A DNA stretch of 64,000 bases from Aurelia coerulea (taxonomy: Eukaryota; Cnidaria; Scyphozoa; Semaeostomeae; Ulmaridae): contig CM076962.1 in the NCBI GenBank assembly GCA_039566865.1, positions 6,380,743 to 6,444,742 of the forward strand, read 5' to 3'. Shown here in pieces: positions 24,901 to 34,833 of this stretch. The position numbers were made by a program, and so were the translations under genes. The notes beneath the pieces are model-generated. The model searched no databases. It was not told the origin of the DNA and saw only the letters and a list, made by a program, of their open reading frames with translations. The stretch's first letter is position 1; each line of letters opens with the position of its first letter.

Positions 24901-25619
24901 ATCTAATAAACTAAACATATATACAGAAAATTTGTGTCTACTTAAGTTTACAATGCGTCCATTTGGGTCATTCTGAAGTCTACAAGTCTCTCGAAGTTTC
25001 TTTGCAGCAGCTCGAAAGCTTGTTGAGTGTTTGTAGGTATGTCTTGAATGCCCCCGTCCATGCTGTCTGTCCGGGGCCGGTGTAGGTTTTTTGAGACGTC
25101 ATGTTCTTCGTCGGTTGGATGGGAGTGATCTTGCTTGATGTAGGTTGCGGTCCTCGAGCAGTTTTCGGCTTTAGTATGTCGGCATAGGTACGGGCACGTG
25201 TGTCCTGTCGCCCGTGCTCCTGATCCTTCGGGGTTGCTGATTCATCTCTGTCCGTGGGTGGTTGTTGTTGTCTGCCTGATGTTCTAATAAGTGCTGTACG
25301 TTGTGATCTTCTTCCAGTTTGTTGTCTTGGTAGTGGTTGTTGCTGTTGCTGCTCTTGTTGTTGTTGTTGTTGTTATTGTCGTCGTTGTTGTTGTTGTGGT
25401 TGTTGCTGCTTACTTGGTTTTCCGTTGACTATGTTCCACCGGAGTTTGCGGTGTTTCGCTCTCTTTTTTCTTCTCTAGTTCATTTTTCTTCTGTTCGTTG
25501 TACTTATTAGCAATTGTTTTTATTTCGTTATATTCATCATCAGCTGCTGCGTTCTTCAGGGCCTCATCCAGTGAGTTAGCTTCTGTTGCAGTGCTGGTGA
25601 TTGTAATATCCTTCGCCAT
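21959..25619 (-). pseudogene. PLE2 reverse transcriptase / GIY-YIG protein, broken
   Basis: ATG at 25619 starts MAKDITITSTATEANSLDE, an acidic N-terminus followed by a CAA-rich (Gln) stretch with a stop at 25410. Then come TPRYNTTVFYKDLKAFFRR, RADKRGATVIWG (24886-24509), FNGNSYLQTRGCAMGT (24024 region, RT motif B) and PFLDTRIYIDE to IIAFRRCKTLREI (23043-22351). The GIY-YIG stretch near 22330-22170 keeps NVIYLLDC but its YxG half is disrupted. The C-terminus HEDNWIKRLQILTPKGLKN is recognisable. Several frameshifts plus the MITE make it non-functional. Confidence 0.8.
23122..23874. mobile_element. Foldback MITE, CAGGGTGTC type (copy a)
   Basis: Ends CAGGGTGTCCCGGACGAATT and GAGACACCCTG, with long imperfect inverted arms (GTTCGACG... 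/ ...CGTCGAAC; GAAATTCGAACGCTCG opposite CGAGCTTCTGAAGTTC). TA follows on the right; the left flank is GA, so a TA duplication would have mutated. It interrupts PLE2 within the RT. Confidence 0.8.
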
Positions 25620-25769
25620 AGGAAGAAGAGAAGAACACGGAGGAAAACACTCTATTCAGAAACCAAACGTAACCAGACTATTCTCTACTTCTTGCATAGC
25701 CTATCTACTTTAGGAGCCTGGGCTCTAGTCGATATATACACATCATTACATCACTTCCCTTTTTGTAAG

Positions 25770-26593
25770 TCAAACGAATGAGGAAGGAATGTCTGTTCCG
25801 TAACGTTCTGGAGCTCTGCGATTTCTTACTGATCTTCTTGCTACTGTTTGATTCTTTTCAGTGTCTTTGGCGCGTGTATCATAATCAACGTTTGAATCAG
25901 TGTCACTATCAGAGTCTTCTGGGAGATTAGGTATCGGTATCGACTTGAAAAATACAACATTGCGGGTAATACGATGTCTGCCATTCTCAACTGTTATTCT
26001 GGTACCTTTGCACTCAATGATCTGATATGGTGCATCATTAAATCTGCTTGTAAACTTATGTCGTTTCTCTTGCTTCACAAGTACGAAATCTCCAACGCGT
26101 AAGTTCGATGGTTTCGCGTTACGTCTCTTATCTGCATAGGATTTATGTAATTTTTGACTGATTACTTCAATGCTACGTGCTTCCTTATGTCTGTTTTTAA
26201 CTTTTTCTTTCAGTAAGGTTGGAAGTCTGCCTTGGACGGTACGGTTGAACAGAAGTTCGCATGATGGTACTTTCGTGGTGGAGTGTGGCGTGGTGCGGTA
26301 CTGCAATAAAAATCTATTTAGATCTTGTTTCCACACTCTTCCTTCTAAACGAGCTGTCTGCAGTGCTTTTCTAAGGGGTTCCATGAACCTCTCCACTTCT
26401 GCGTTACTCTGTGGTCACAACGGTGTGCCTGGGTCATACTTGATGCCTAACGCTTTCACGTAATTCTCAAATTCTTCTCCGTTGAACGGTGGACCATTGT
26501 CCGTCTTGATTTCTCGAGGAATTCCATGAATTGGAAATATTCTGTCTAAACGTGGAATGACTGACGACGTCTTAGTAGATTTCACTACTTCTA
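25770..26593 (-). pseudogene. Gypsy 1 integrase, C-terminal part
   Basis: 26593-26415 holds part of the integrase catalytic core (KTDNGPPFNGEEFENYVKAL, with the second catalytic Asp in DNGPPF). A stop near 26415 separates it from 26396-25770, which has the end of the core (ERFMEPLRKALQTARLEGR, YRTTPHSTT), then RVGDFVLVKQEKRHKFTSRF and a charged Asp/Arg-rich tail. Integrase joins reverse-transcribed DNA to the host genome. Broken by one stop and the MITE. Confidence 0.85.
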
Positions 26594-27200
26594 CCGGGTG
26601 TCCCAAAAAAATGCATACATATTTGGTTGACTCTAGCGATGTGAATTTAGCTTTAATCAATGGCTAATCACTCTCCAAATGTTCCTCGATAGTTCACTTG
26701 AACATAGATACCTCGTTTGTTGGTATTGGTTCTTTGAGAGCAAAAAGATCAATCTTGAAAGCTCAAATTTGCGTCCACTTGCAAACCAGAGCTTTGGCCT
26801 TTTGGCCTAAGCAAATTCCTGAAGCACATCGAAATTAAGAACTGAAATTAATGAAAAATTAAGAAACTTCCCAATGGGGGATTGGGGGTGACTTCTGGAA
26901 AATAGAATAACACAAGATCTAATATATTGTTCAAATTTGATCAAGGTTATTGCTGATTTATACGATGTGCCTTAAGAAATTGCTTAGGCCAAAAAGCTAA
27001 AGCTCTGGTTTGCAGGAAGAGGTAAATTTGAGCTTTCAAGATTAACATGTCTGCTCTCAATGTACCAATATCAACAAACGAGGTATCTATGTTCAAGTTA
27101 ACTATCGAGGAACATTTTTAGAGTGATTAGACATTGATTGAAGCTAAATTCACAGCACTAGAGTCAACCAAATCCGTATACTTTTTTTTGGGACTCCCGG
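26594..27200. mobile_element. Foldback MITE, CAGGGTGTC type (copy b)
   Basis: 607 bp, starting CCGGGTGTCCCAAAAAAATG and ending TTTTGGGACTCCCGG, flanked by TA at 26592-26593 and 27201-27202. The arms pair over nearly the full length, for example GGTTGACTCTAG / CTAGAGTCAACC and GAGGTATCTATGTTCAAG in both orientations. Interior unrelated to copies a and c. Inserted in the Gypsy 1 integrase. Confidence 0.85.
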
Positions 27201-27905
27201 TACCTCTGGGAATCTTGACTAGCGATCGATAATCACTAGTAAATTATCTCCCGTGGAAACTGTTCCAAAGAAATCGATGTGAACCGTATCCCAAGGTCCT
27301 TCTGGCATACTTGTCATATTCAAAGGTTCTGGAGGGTTAGCTTTCCCCGTTGCTCGACAAGGTATACATTTTTCTACTGTGGTTTGAGTGATTTTATCAA
27401 TCCCTGGAAACCATACCTTCTCGCGAAGCAATGCTTTAGTTTTAACGAGTCCTTGATGAGAATCATGGGCTAAGTCTACTGCTTTTTGCTGTTGTACGCT
27501 TGGTATGACAATTCTATGTCCTCTTAAAACTACATTCTCTGAATTGATTGTCAATTCATCTTTGATATTCTTAAATGGTTGTACGAGATCTATATTCCAT
27601 TGATTCGTTCTGATTGCTGCTCTCACTGCTTTCAGTGCTCTGTCTGTATCTGTGGCTTCTTTTATTTCCTTGAGTGTCATGGCTTTCGGGACTGGATAAC
27701 GAGATATGAAATTGACGTACTCTTCAGTAAGCTTCTCTTGACGCGTGATTGGTTGACTTTCAGAATATCTAGAAAGATAATCAGCTGGATTCTCTGCTCC
27801 TGGTTTGTACTTGACTGAAAAACTGTATGGCTGAAGTCTCAAAACCCATCGTTCTATTCTCGCTGATGGTTTTGATTTTGGACTTCCGTATATAATCTCT
27901 AACAT
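27201..27905 (-). pseudogene. Gypsy 1 RNase H tail and integrase zinc-binding domain
   Basis: The minus-strand frame holds the RNase H to integrase junction (YKPGAENPADYLSRY), the integrase HHCC finger (HDSHQGLVKTKALLREKVWF, CIPC) and the start of the catalytic core with the first Asp (VHIDFFGTV), up to the MITE boundary. Apart from the stops at its ends the segment is undamaged. Confidence 0.85.
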
Positions 27906-27968
27906 TTTGTGATCTGTGACTAACGTGAAATGAGATCCAAACAGAAAAAGATGAAAGTGTTCAACCGC

Positions 27969-28730
27969 CTATACAATACTGAGTCCGTCTTTCTCAGTCT
28001 GTGAGTAGCGTTTTTCAACATCTGTCAATCCGCGACTTGCATAAGCTACGATGCTTTGTGTCCCTGTTTCTGGTGATCGGTCTGCTAAAATTGTGGATAT
28101 TCCAACAGGACTTGCGTCTACTGTGACTATACTCTCTTTGCTTTTATCAAAATAGGCCATGACAGGTGCTGATGTCAATGCTTTCTTCAACATCTCAAAG
28201 GAATCTTGATGCTTTTCTTCCCATTTGAAAACAACATGTTTCTTCGTCAGATCACGAAGTGTTGATGATATAATAGCATAGTCCTTGATAAACTTGGAAC
28301 TGTAATTAACCATGCCAAGAAAACTTTTGATTTCTTGGGCTGACGTTGGTTTCTTTGTGTTTTCAAGTGCTGAAATGCGCTTTGGATCTGGAGTTGTACC
28401 TCTTTCTGAAAATATTTGACCAAAGAAATTCAATGAGATCTGCAAAAACTTGCATTTGCCTGGATTCAAAGTGAGGTTCTTTGCAGCAAGTCTGGAAGAA
28501 AGTCCTTAAGGGCGTGGTCATGCTCCTCTCTTGTGCTTCCGAACACGATGATGTCATCGGCTAAATTTTTGACTCCCTTGATTCCCTGTAAACTCTTCTG
28601 CAGTGTATGCTGGAAAATTTCAGCCGCTGCGTTGGTGCCATAATTAAGTCGCGTATATCTGTAAAGTCCAATATGAGTGCTGAATGTGGTGAGTCCTCTG
28701 CTGTCAGGGTCAAGTTCTAGCTGAAACAAT
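27969..28730 (-). pseudogene. Gypsy 1 reverse transcriptase (C-terminal) and RNase H start
   Basis: Minus-strand frames 28730-28466 (TTFSTHIGLYRYTRLNYG, KNLADDIIVFG with the ADD active site) and 28469-27969 (FGQIFSERGTTPDPKRI, SFLGMVNYSSKFI, then VTVDASPVGISTILAD, the RNase H catalytic Asp region). One frameshift lies near 28470. The preceding RT half lies at 34075-34521 beyond the 5.3-kb insertion. Confidence 0.85.
28716..28730. repeat. Left copy of 15-bp target duplication
   Basis: TCAAGTTCTAGCTGA occurs here and again at about 34075-34089, on both sides of the 5.3-kb insertion in the Gypsy 1 RT. Confidence 0.85.
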
Positions 28731-28739
28731 CTTTCTGCT

Positions 28740-29366
28740 CTTGCTATAACAGGAACATGGAGGGGAACATCCAGAGAAAAACTGTACACTGAGCTTGGCT
28801 GGGAGTCATTAAATTCCAGGAGGTGGAGTAGACGCCTTACCTTGTTCTATAAGATAATGAATAATCTCACCCCTTTGTACACAAAGAAGCCTATCCCATC
28901 ACTTCATCAGTCGAACTATTCTTTCCGCAACCAGGATATTATTGGTCGAATAAGGGCAAGAACAGAAAAATTTCAATCTACCTTCTATCCAAACTGCCTA
29001 TCTGAATGGAATGAACTTGATCCTGAAATAAGGCTCGCTCCGTCTGTTGCTGTTTTTAAGAAAAAGCTTCTATCAATAATTCGCCCCCCTGCAAAATCTG
29101 TTTTTGGCATTCACGACCCAATAGCCCTAGCTTATCTTTTCCAAATGAGGGTTGGTCTGAGTAAATTGAACTTTCATAAATTCAAGCATAATTTCAGAGA
29201 TACGGTGAACCCAATGTGCCCAACGAACGATGAGATTGAAGATACAGAACACTTTTTGTTGCTTTGCCCTTCATTCGGCATTCACCGACGAGATCTTCTC
29301 GCTGGAGTTTCGGAATTATTACAACCATTTGTTCACATCAACAGCCTTCCAAACAACGTTCAGTAG
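28740..29366 (+). pseudogene. C-terminal part of a non-LTR RT protein
   Basis: Open frame ALAITGTWRGTSREKLYTEL, WSRRLTLFYKIMNNLTP, then SVAVFKKKLLSIIRPP and a His/Cys cluster (CPTNDEIEDTEHFLLLCPSF), which is typical of the C-terminus of APE-type elements in invertebrates. The RT active site is absent. Confidence 0.8.
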
Positions 29367-29534
29367 CCCTGTTCTGTCGTCTGGGGTTCCTATCATTCGG
29401 TATCGTGCGCCTATGCTGGCCTTACATCAAATGTGAAACAGTTCCCAGTATTTGTCAGTAATTAATTGTATTGTATGCGTAGCTTTTTGTAGATGTTTTA
29501 CTTAATCTCATTTATTTGCATGTCTTTATGTTAA

Positions 29535-30426
29535 CCCTATTCTACATGGGGGGGGGGGGCAAAAAAGGCCCCCCCAACCATACTTCCTGTAATTACTCTT
29601 AAACTAAGCATGATAAAACACTGGAACTTGGGTGACTTTTAATCAAATTTAATATTGCATCAAATTAACAATAGTTCATTGTTACATAATTGGTCACGTG
29701 ACTATGACATGCCCATATTTGGCAACAGGTCTCTCAGAAAATCAGTAAAACATGCATAACTTTTCTCGTACACATCTGATTTCAATGCAATTGGTACCAA
29801 TCAGTTTGTCTTGAAGTCTACTTTCATTTGATATATAACTTTTTGTGTTTTGCTGACATCAGCAAAATTTAAGATCTATGACGTCATACTTATATATGAC
29901 GTCATATTTATGATAAACATATGAAATAATTAGTGTATTATTATCAAAATTGACTAATTAACAATTCAAGATCAATTTCATATGGTTGTTATTCCTAAAA
30001 ACGTATTTAAAATGCCAATAAAGCATCAACTAATTTGTTTAGGTATCAACAATGACTTTGATTGACAGCTGTGATAACAATAGAATTCCAAAACTAAAAT
30101 TGTTGACAGTTTTTATTAAGAACACTCAATATGTATCATATTTATAACTTTAAAGTTATTTATTGACTATTTTTGGTTGAAAATATTACGTTTTTAGGAG
30201 GAGAGCCAAAATCAGCAAATTTCCATTGTTTTTGCGTTGCCTAGCAACGGATCATGTGACCAATTAGTATATGATGCTATTTTTAGAATCATAATTGCTT
30301 GGTAATCATGTGTACCAAGTTGTGTTGCCATAGGCACTACGGTTGCTTAGAAAATCTGGGGGGGCCTTTTTAGCCCCCCCCCCCCCCATGAGAAAGTGGT
30401 CCTTGATTTACCCATGTAGAATAGGG
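29535..30426. mobile_element. TTAA-flanked MITE, piggyBac-like (892 bp)
   Basis: CCCTATTCTACATGGG at the left and CCCATGTAGAATAGGG at the right, flanked by TTAA (29531-29534 and 30427-30430), the piggyBac-type target. G- and C-runs lie inside both ends. The interior is AT-rich with no transposase; part of it repeats ATGACGTCATA. Kolobok is an alternative. Confidence 0.85.
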
Positions 30427-30557
30427 TTAATGGCCACGGGCGTAGTCATTGTCTTTTGCTGCCTGTGGTATCGTACCTGTAGTGTTCTATTGTAGTATAG
30501 TAATTAGAAAGTATAGTAGGTAACATGTAATGTAACATTTTATGAATATAAAAAAAA

Positions 30558-30970
30558 AATCTTTTTGTATGCGTGTTGTACAATGTTGCTATAATATAAC
30601 TATTTAGAATAAAATAATTGTACCTTGAACAGAGATGATAAAGCACGACGTTTCGAGCTTAGCCCGTTATCAAGTGAAGAAAGATTAGTAGAACGGGAGT
30701 AAAAGGAAGAGTATTTATTATTTTTTTATAATTTACATATTTTTTTTCCTGCTTATACTATTTATTTATGTTGCGTCACCACTATTCCTCTTTATTCGAT
30801 CCCATCTTTCGAATCTACTCTTCCTTTTACTCCCGTTCTACTAATCTTTCTTCACTTGATAACGGGCTAAGCTCGAAAAGTCGTGCTTTATCATCTCTGT
30901 TCAAGGTACAATTATTTTATTTTAAATAGTTATATTATAGCAACATTGTACAACACGCATACAAAAAGAT
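30558..30970. repeat. Inverted and direct terminal repeats at the PLE1 5' end
   Basis: 30558-30712 is the reverse complement of 30817-30970 (155 bp), which makes a large hairpin. The segment from about 30720 to 30945 is repeated directly at about 33860-34074. All three copies contain TTGATAACGGGCTAAGCTCG in one orientation or the other. Confidence 0.85.
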
Positions 30971-30996
30971 TGTTTCTGCATTTATAATTTATCAGC

Positions 30997-33813
30997 GTGA
31001 TACTGGATTTTTCTCAAGCCTTCTACTCTGGTGCTGATGCCGTAACTCATGCCTTCTCTGAACAGTTTACTCAAGGGATCCGACGTGACTTTAAACAGTT
31101 TACTGAATGCTTCTCCCAAGACATTATTCAAGCATCTTATGAAGTTTCAACATCAACCTTCAAGAAAACACGATTTACTAGCCATGTACATTTCCTCAGT
31201 CGATGCCTACGATCAAAAGTCATCCCAAAAGGCTTCCAAATCAAATTTCATTCGTCGATGCAATCAGTTGCCATCAAAAGACATCTCAACTGCTGTTCAA
31301 GAAACCTCATCCGTTCAACACTTCAGGATTACCAGCTAATCAACAAGGAACTTTCAGATAAGTTACCCAATCTCGTCAACCGTCTTCAATTTCTCTGTAG
31401 TAACTATGAAACTTTTCTATCAATACGCAGAAAGATGCATGAGCTTAACCAGTCTTTATACCTGAATTTGAAAGAAACAAAAGACCGCAAATTTGATGAT
31501 CTTATTGAAAACATCAAATCCAATTCAACAACAACTACTGTAAGTGAATCAAAAAATATTGTCCAGACCATACCGGAAGATTTGCCATTATCCTCTGAAG
31601 AAAGGAATGTACTCAACAAAGGCCTTAAATTTGTTCCACAAAGACAGCGTGTGGATGAATTCCAAGCACAGCATGATACGGAAGCATTCTTCCGGCGTCT
31701 TCGTCTCAAAGCTCACTTTCATAAAAGGAATTCAGAAGAATCTTCACAACAAGACAACGATTCAATTTCCTCTTCACCTGAAGAAGACGGCATAACTACT
31801 ATTAATACCCTTTTCCCTACCAAGTCAGCATGGACCTCAAAACCTGGAAAACATTCAGCACTTGACCTCTACATTGACAAATGCAGGTATGAGATTTCTC
31901 AAATTAATTTCAAAACCAAATGCAAAACATCAAATTTAACACAACAAGAATGGTCAGCCCTTAAGCATCTCAAATCACGTGACGACATCGTCATCAAACC
32001 TGCGGATAAAGGTGGCCGTATTGTCGTTTGGAGGAAAGACCTCTACATCCAAGAAGCTAACTCCCAGTTACAATCATCTTCCTATGAAGATCTTGAAAAG
32101 AATCCCACAAAGTCATTCAAGAAAACAATCATCAATACCATCAAAGAAGAAATGAACCTTGAACACCTCCCCCCGAATGCAGACAAACTCTATATTCAAC
32201 ACCCAAGAACGTCTGTTTTCTACATGCTTCCAAAAATCCACAAACCAAACAACCCTGGACGTCCCATTGTATCAACCGTCTCTTGCCCAACAGCCCAAAT
32301 TGCATCCTACCTTGACAGCATTTTCACACCTATCAATCAACAACTACCTACCTTTATCAAAGATACATCACATGCTCTTCGGCTTTTCAAAGAATTTAAA
32401 TTTAATGGCCCTAATCGATATTTGTTCACTAAGGACGTTAAGTCACTATATACCTGCATTCCTCATGCTGAAGGATTAAAGGCGCTCAAATTCTTTCTTT
32501 ATCAACGCCCTAAACAACATCCACCAGCCAACACTCTTCTTCGCCTAGCCGAGCTTGTCTTAACTAGCAATGCATTCTCATTCAATGGCAGTTTTTATCT
32601 ACAAACCTCTGGTGTTGCTATGGGGAGTAAACTAGGACCCAGCTTTGCTTGCCTTTTTGTGGGACATCAGGAGCATCTCATCTGTAATTCATATAATGGC
32701 CCAATACCATGCCTTATCAAAAGATATATGGATGACATTATTGGTGCAACTTCACTGCCGCTTGCAGCCCTACAGGAGTTCATCGAATTTACAAACAACT
32801 TCCACCCAGCTCTTCAATTCACACACAACATCACTGAACAAAGCCTGCCCTTTCTCGACATCCTACTGAAGATTGAAAACGATACCATTGCAACTTCTAT
32901 CTATAACAAAGACACAGATGCACACAGCTTTCTCAATTATAAATCATCTCACCCTAGCAAATGCAAAGATTCTATTCCTTACTCACAATTACGCCGTCTC
33001 CGCCGTATCTGCTCTCATGATGATGATTTTCATAATAAAGCAACAGAAATGACATCCTTCTTCCATCAAAATGATTATCCAGAGACCATCACAACTTCAG
33101 CCCTCACTAAAGTCAACAACCTCTCACAAGACGATGCCTTGCTGCCAGTAGACAGGAAACAGACCAACAACCGAATCCCATTCACCCTCACCTACCATCC
33201 ACTGAACAACCGGATCAAGAAAATTATTTACAACAACCACCACATCTTAAGGGAAGATCTACAGACCAAAGAAATATTCTATGCCCCACCACTGATGGCC
33301 TTCAGAAGAGACAAAAACATCAGGGATTGTCTTGTTCGCACCAACCTTCAATCTTCAGATTCCCCTGGCACATTTCCTTGTAATCATCACCTCTGTCAAA
33401 CATGTACTCATATCAACCCAGCAACTGCAATCAACAACCGAAATAGATCCTTTACTATCAAATCTAAATTTACCTGTTCATCTTCAAGCGTCCTCTACTG
33501 TATCTCCTGCAACAAATGTAACATAATCTATATCGGCGAAACTTCCCGACAACTTAACAACAGATTCGGCGAACACATGAGAAATGTCAAACACAAAATT
33601 CACCTTAATGATCAACATGAAAATGACCCTGACAGCAATATATCAAAGCAATTTAATTTGCCAAACCATTCAACTGAAGACATGTCAATTCTTGGTCTTC
33701 TCTTTGCCCCTACAGACAGCGCTAAACGAAAAACATTGGAAAAGCGTATCATCTTCAAACTCGCCACTCTTTATCCTGCTGGACTTAACAAACAATTTAC
33801 TTATTTACAGTAA
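30997..33813 (+). CDS. PLE1 reverse transcriptase with C-terminal GIY-YIG endonuclease (938 codons)
   Basis: One uninterrupted frame. The N-terminal ~230 residues are Penelope-specific; AFFRRLRLKAHF is near residue 230 and ADKGGRIVVW near 340. The RT core has PKIHKPNNPGRPIVS, TKDVKSLYTCIP (motif A), QTSGVAMGSKLGPS (motif B) and RYMDDIIGA (motif C, about residue 577). LPFLDILLK and the connecting region lead to the GIY-YIG nuclease near residue 830-865: CNIIYIGETSRQLNNRFGEH. The frame opens with GTG at 30997 after a TAA; the first ATG is codon 88 (31258), yet the residues before it look like genuine Penelope protein, so the true start may involve splicing or a non-ATG codon. RT and nuclease together copy the RNA at a nicked target. 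Confidence 0.9.
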   Translation: MILDFSQAFYSGADAVTHAFSEQFTQGIRRDFKQFTECFSQDIIQASYEVSTSTFKKTRFTSHVHFLSRCLRSKVIPKGFQIKFHSSMQSVAIKRHLNCCSRNLIRSTLQDYQLINKELSDKLPNLVNRLQFLCSNYETFLSIRRKMHELNQSLYLNLKETKDRKFDDLIENIKSNSTTTTVSESKNIVQTIPEDLPLSSEERNVLNKGLKFVPQRQRVDEFQAQHDTEAFFRRLRLKAHFHKRNSEESSQQDNDSISSSPEEDGITTINTLFPTKSAWTSKPGKHSALDLYIDKCRYEISQINFKTKCKTSNLTQQEWSALKHLKSRDDIVIKPADKGGRIVVWRKDLYIQEANSQLQSSSYEDLEKNPTKSFKKTIINTIKEEMNLEHLPPNADKLYIQHPRTSVFYMLPKIHKPNNPGRPIVSTVSCPTAQIASYLDSIFTPINQQLPTFIKDTSHALRLFKEFKFNGPNRYLFTKDVKSLYTCIPHAEGLKALKFFLYQRPKQHPPANTLLRLAELVLTSNAFSFNGSFYLQTSGVAMGSKLGPSFACLFVGHQEHLICNSYNGPIPCLIKRYMDDIIGATSLPLAALQEFIEFTNNFHPALQFTHNITEQSLPFLDILLKIENDTIATSIYNKDTDAHSFLNYKSSHPSKCKDSIPYSQLRRLRRICSHDDDFHNKATEMTSFFHQNDYPETITTSALTKVNNLSQDDALLPVDRKQTNNRIPFTLTYHPLNNRIKKIIYNNHHILREDLQTKEIFYAPPLMAFRRDKNIRDCLVRTNLQSSDSPGTFPCNHHLCQTCTHINPATAINNRNRSFTIKSKFTCSSSSVLYCISCNKCNIIYIGETSRQLNNRFGEHMRNVKHKIHLNDQHENDPDSNISKQFNLPNHSTEDMSILGLLFAPTDSAKRKTLEKRIIFKLATLYPAGLNKQFTYLQ

Positions 33814-33859
33814 CATTATCATAGCATAGCACTTCCTTTTGACCATTGCCCTGGGGTTT

Positions 33860-34074
33860 TTTTTTATTATTTACATATTTTTTTTCCTGCTTATACTATT
33901 TATTTATGTTGCGTCACCACTATTCCTCTTTATTCGATCCCATCTTTCGAATCTACTCTTCCTTTTACTCCCGTTCTACTAATCTTTCTTCACTTGATAA
34001 CGGGCTAAGCTCGAAACGTCGTGCTTTATCATCTCTGTTCAAGGTACAATTATTTTATTTTAAATAGTTATATC
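33860..34074 (+). repeat. 3' terminal repeat of PLE1
   Basis: Direct copy of about 30720-30945, stopping at TTAAATAGTTATA. The upstream copy runs about 35 bp further. It begins with a T-run and ATTATTTACATATT. Confidence 0.85.
33994..34020 (+). ncRNA. Hammerhead-like motif of PLE1
   Basis: TTGATAA, a hairpin GGGC-TAA-GCTC, then GAAACGTC. Relative to the consensus CTGANGA, position 3 is T and position 8 is A, which would keep a Watson-Crick pair. ACGT provides a dimer-type stem III. The same motif at 30855-30882 reads GAAAAGTC and the inverted copy at 30648-30673 reads GAAACGTC. Confidence 0.55.
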
Positions 34075-34833
34075 AAGTTCTAGCTGATGATAAGCCTCAT
34101 TCAAATCTAATTTTGAAACATACTTCGCTCCGTTCAAATCGAGGCTGATGTCTTCCACGGTTGGAATGAGATATCTGACTCTTTTGATCGCTGTATTGGC
34201 TACCCTCATATCTATACATAGTCGTATAGTGTCATTTGGCTTTGGAACTGCGACTATTGGGCTAATCCAGTCAGTTGGCTGATCTGCTGGGACTATTTCA
34301 ATGAGTCCTTGAGCCTGCAACTTTTCTACGGCTTTTTCAACTGTGCCCCGGATGTGGTAGGGTATTCTCCTTTTTGGCTGAGCTACGGGAATGACCTCTT
34401 TGTCAATGTTGAGGGTTATACAATGGTCTTTGAACTTTCCTATTCCAATGAATACTTCCGTGTGTTTGTTAACAATGTCACGAATCTTTTCATCCTTTGT
34501 GTCGATGTCAACGGTTTGCACTTCCTGTTTTTCGGATGTCGTGACTTTGTTCAGATGAAAACTAATTAATTTCAGGTCTTGGGCAGATTCTGCACTCAGT
34601 AAGCAACCACTGTCTTGGTGTTTTGTTACATAGAACGTTGCTATAGTGTAGTATAGTGTTTCTTCGTTTCAATCAATGCTTCAAATTTCCCAATAAATTC
34701 AACAGGCGTATCGGTATTGTATGCAAACGCTTTTGTTTTAGTGCGTTCTAATTTTACCCCTCTCATTTGGCGGAATGTTTCTTGATCTAAAACATTCATA
34801 GAGGCACCAGTATTAGCCTGAGTACAGACTATA
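34075..34833 (-). pseudogene. Gypsy 1 protease and N-terminal RT
   Basis: Minus strand from the right: a retropepsin-like segment with NTGASMNVLD, in which the catalytic Asp of the family D-T/S-G motif is Asn, then a linker. Next is the RT start (34521-34075): IPVAQPKRRIPYHIRGTVE, WISPIVAVPKPNDTIRLCID, KLDLNEAYHQLELD (motif A Asp). It stops at the 5.3-kb insertion and is cut at 34834 by a TIR element. Confidence 0.8.

Larger units (their letters stand above)
21560..25640 (-). mobile_element. Penelope-like element 2 (PLE2), decayed
   Basis: Minus-strand Penelope-like retroelement: N-terminal segment (25619-24886), RT (24886-22351), GIY-YIG remnant and C-terminus (22350-21959), 3' non-coding region with a hammerhead-like motif (21709-21680). 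A foldback MITE (23122-23874) is inserted in the RT. The exact ends are not defined. Confidence 0.8.
28731..30557 (+). mobile_element. 5'-truncated non-LTR retrotransposon with poly(A) tail
   Basis: Begins within the C-terminal region of the RT protein, keeps its 3' UTR and ends in an A-run (about 30548-30557) directly before PLE1. Its 3' UTR contains the TTAA MITE. Its 5' edge abuts the 15-bp target duplication; the matching duplication is on the far side of PLE1. Confidence 0.8.
30558..34074 (+). mobile_element. Penelope-like element 1 (PLE1), near-complete
   Basis: Structure: inverted partial terminal repeat (30558-30712), direct terminal repeat (about 30720-30945), ORF (30997-33813), second direct terminal repeat (about 33860-34074). 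Flanking inverted and direct partial repeats are typical of Penelope-like elements. It sits in a 5.3-kb block bounded by the 15-bp duplication in Gypsy 1. Confidence 0.9.
25640..34833 (-). mobile_element. Gypsy-type LTR retrotransposon 1, interrupted
   Basis: Minus strand: protease (34833-34570), RT (34521-34075), then after a 5.3-kb insertion the rest of RT (28730-28466), RNase H (to 27969), and integrase (27905-25770, with a MITE inside). After the last stop come AAAAAGGGAAG (a possible polypurine tract) and TGATGTAATG, the likely start of the 3' LTR at about 25752. The LTR is cut by PLE2. Gag and the 5' LTR are not seen; the right end is cut by the TIR element at 34834. Confidence 0.8.

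Noticed and set aside
25254..25478. Cys-rich plus-strand frame
   Set aside because: It is the antisense of a CAA/CAG-rich (poly-Gln) part of PLE2.
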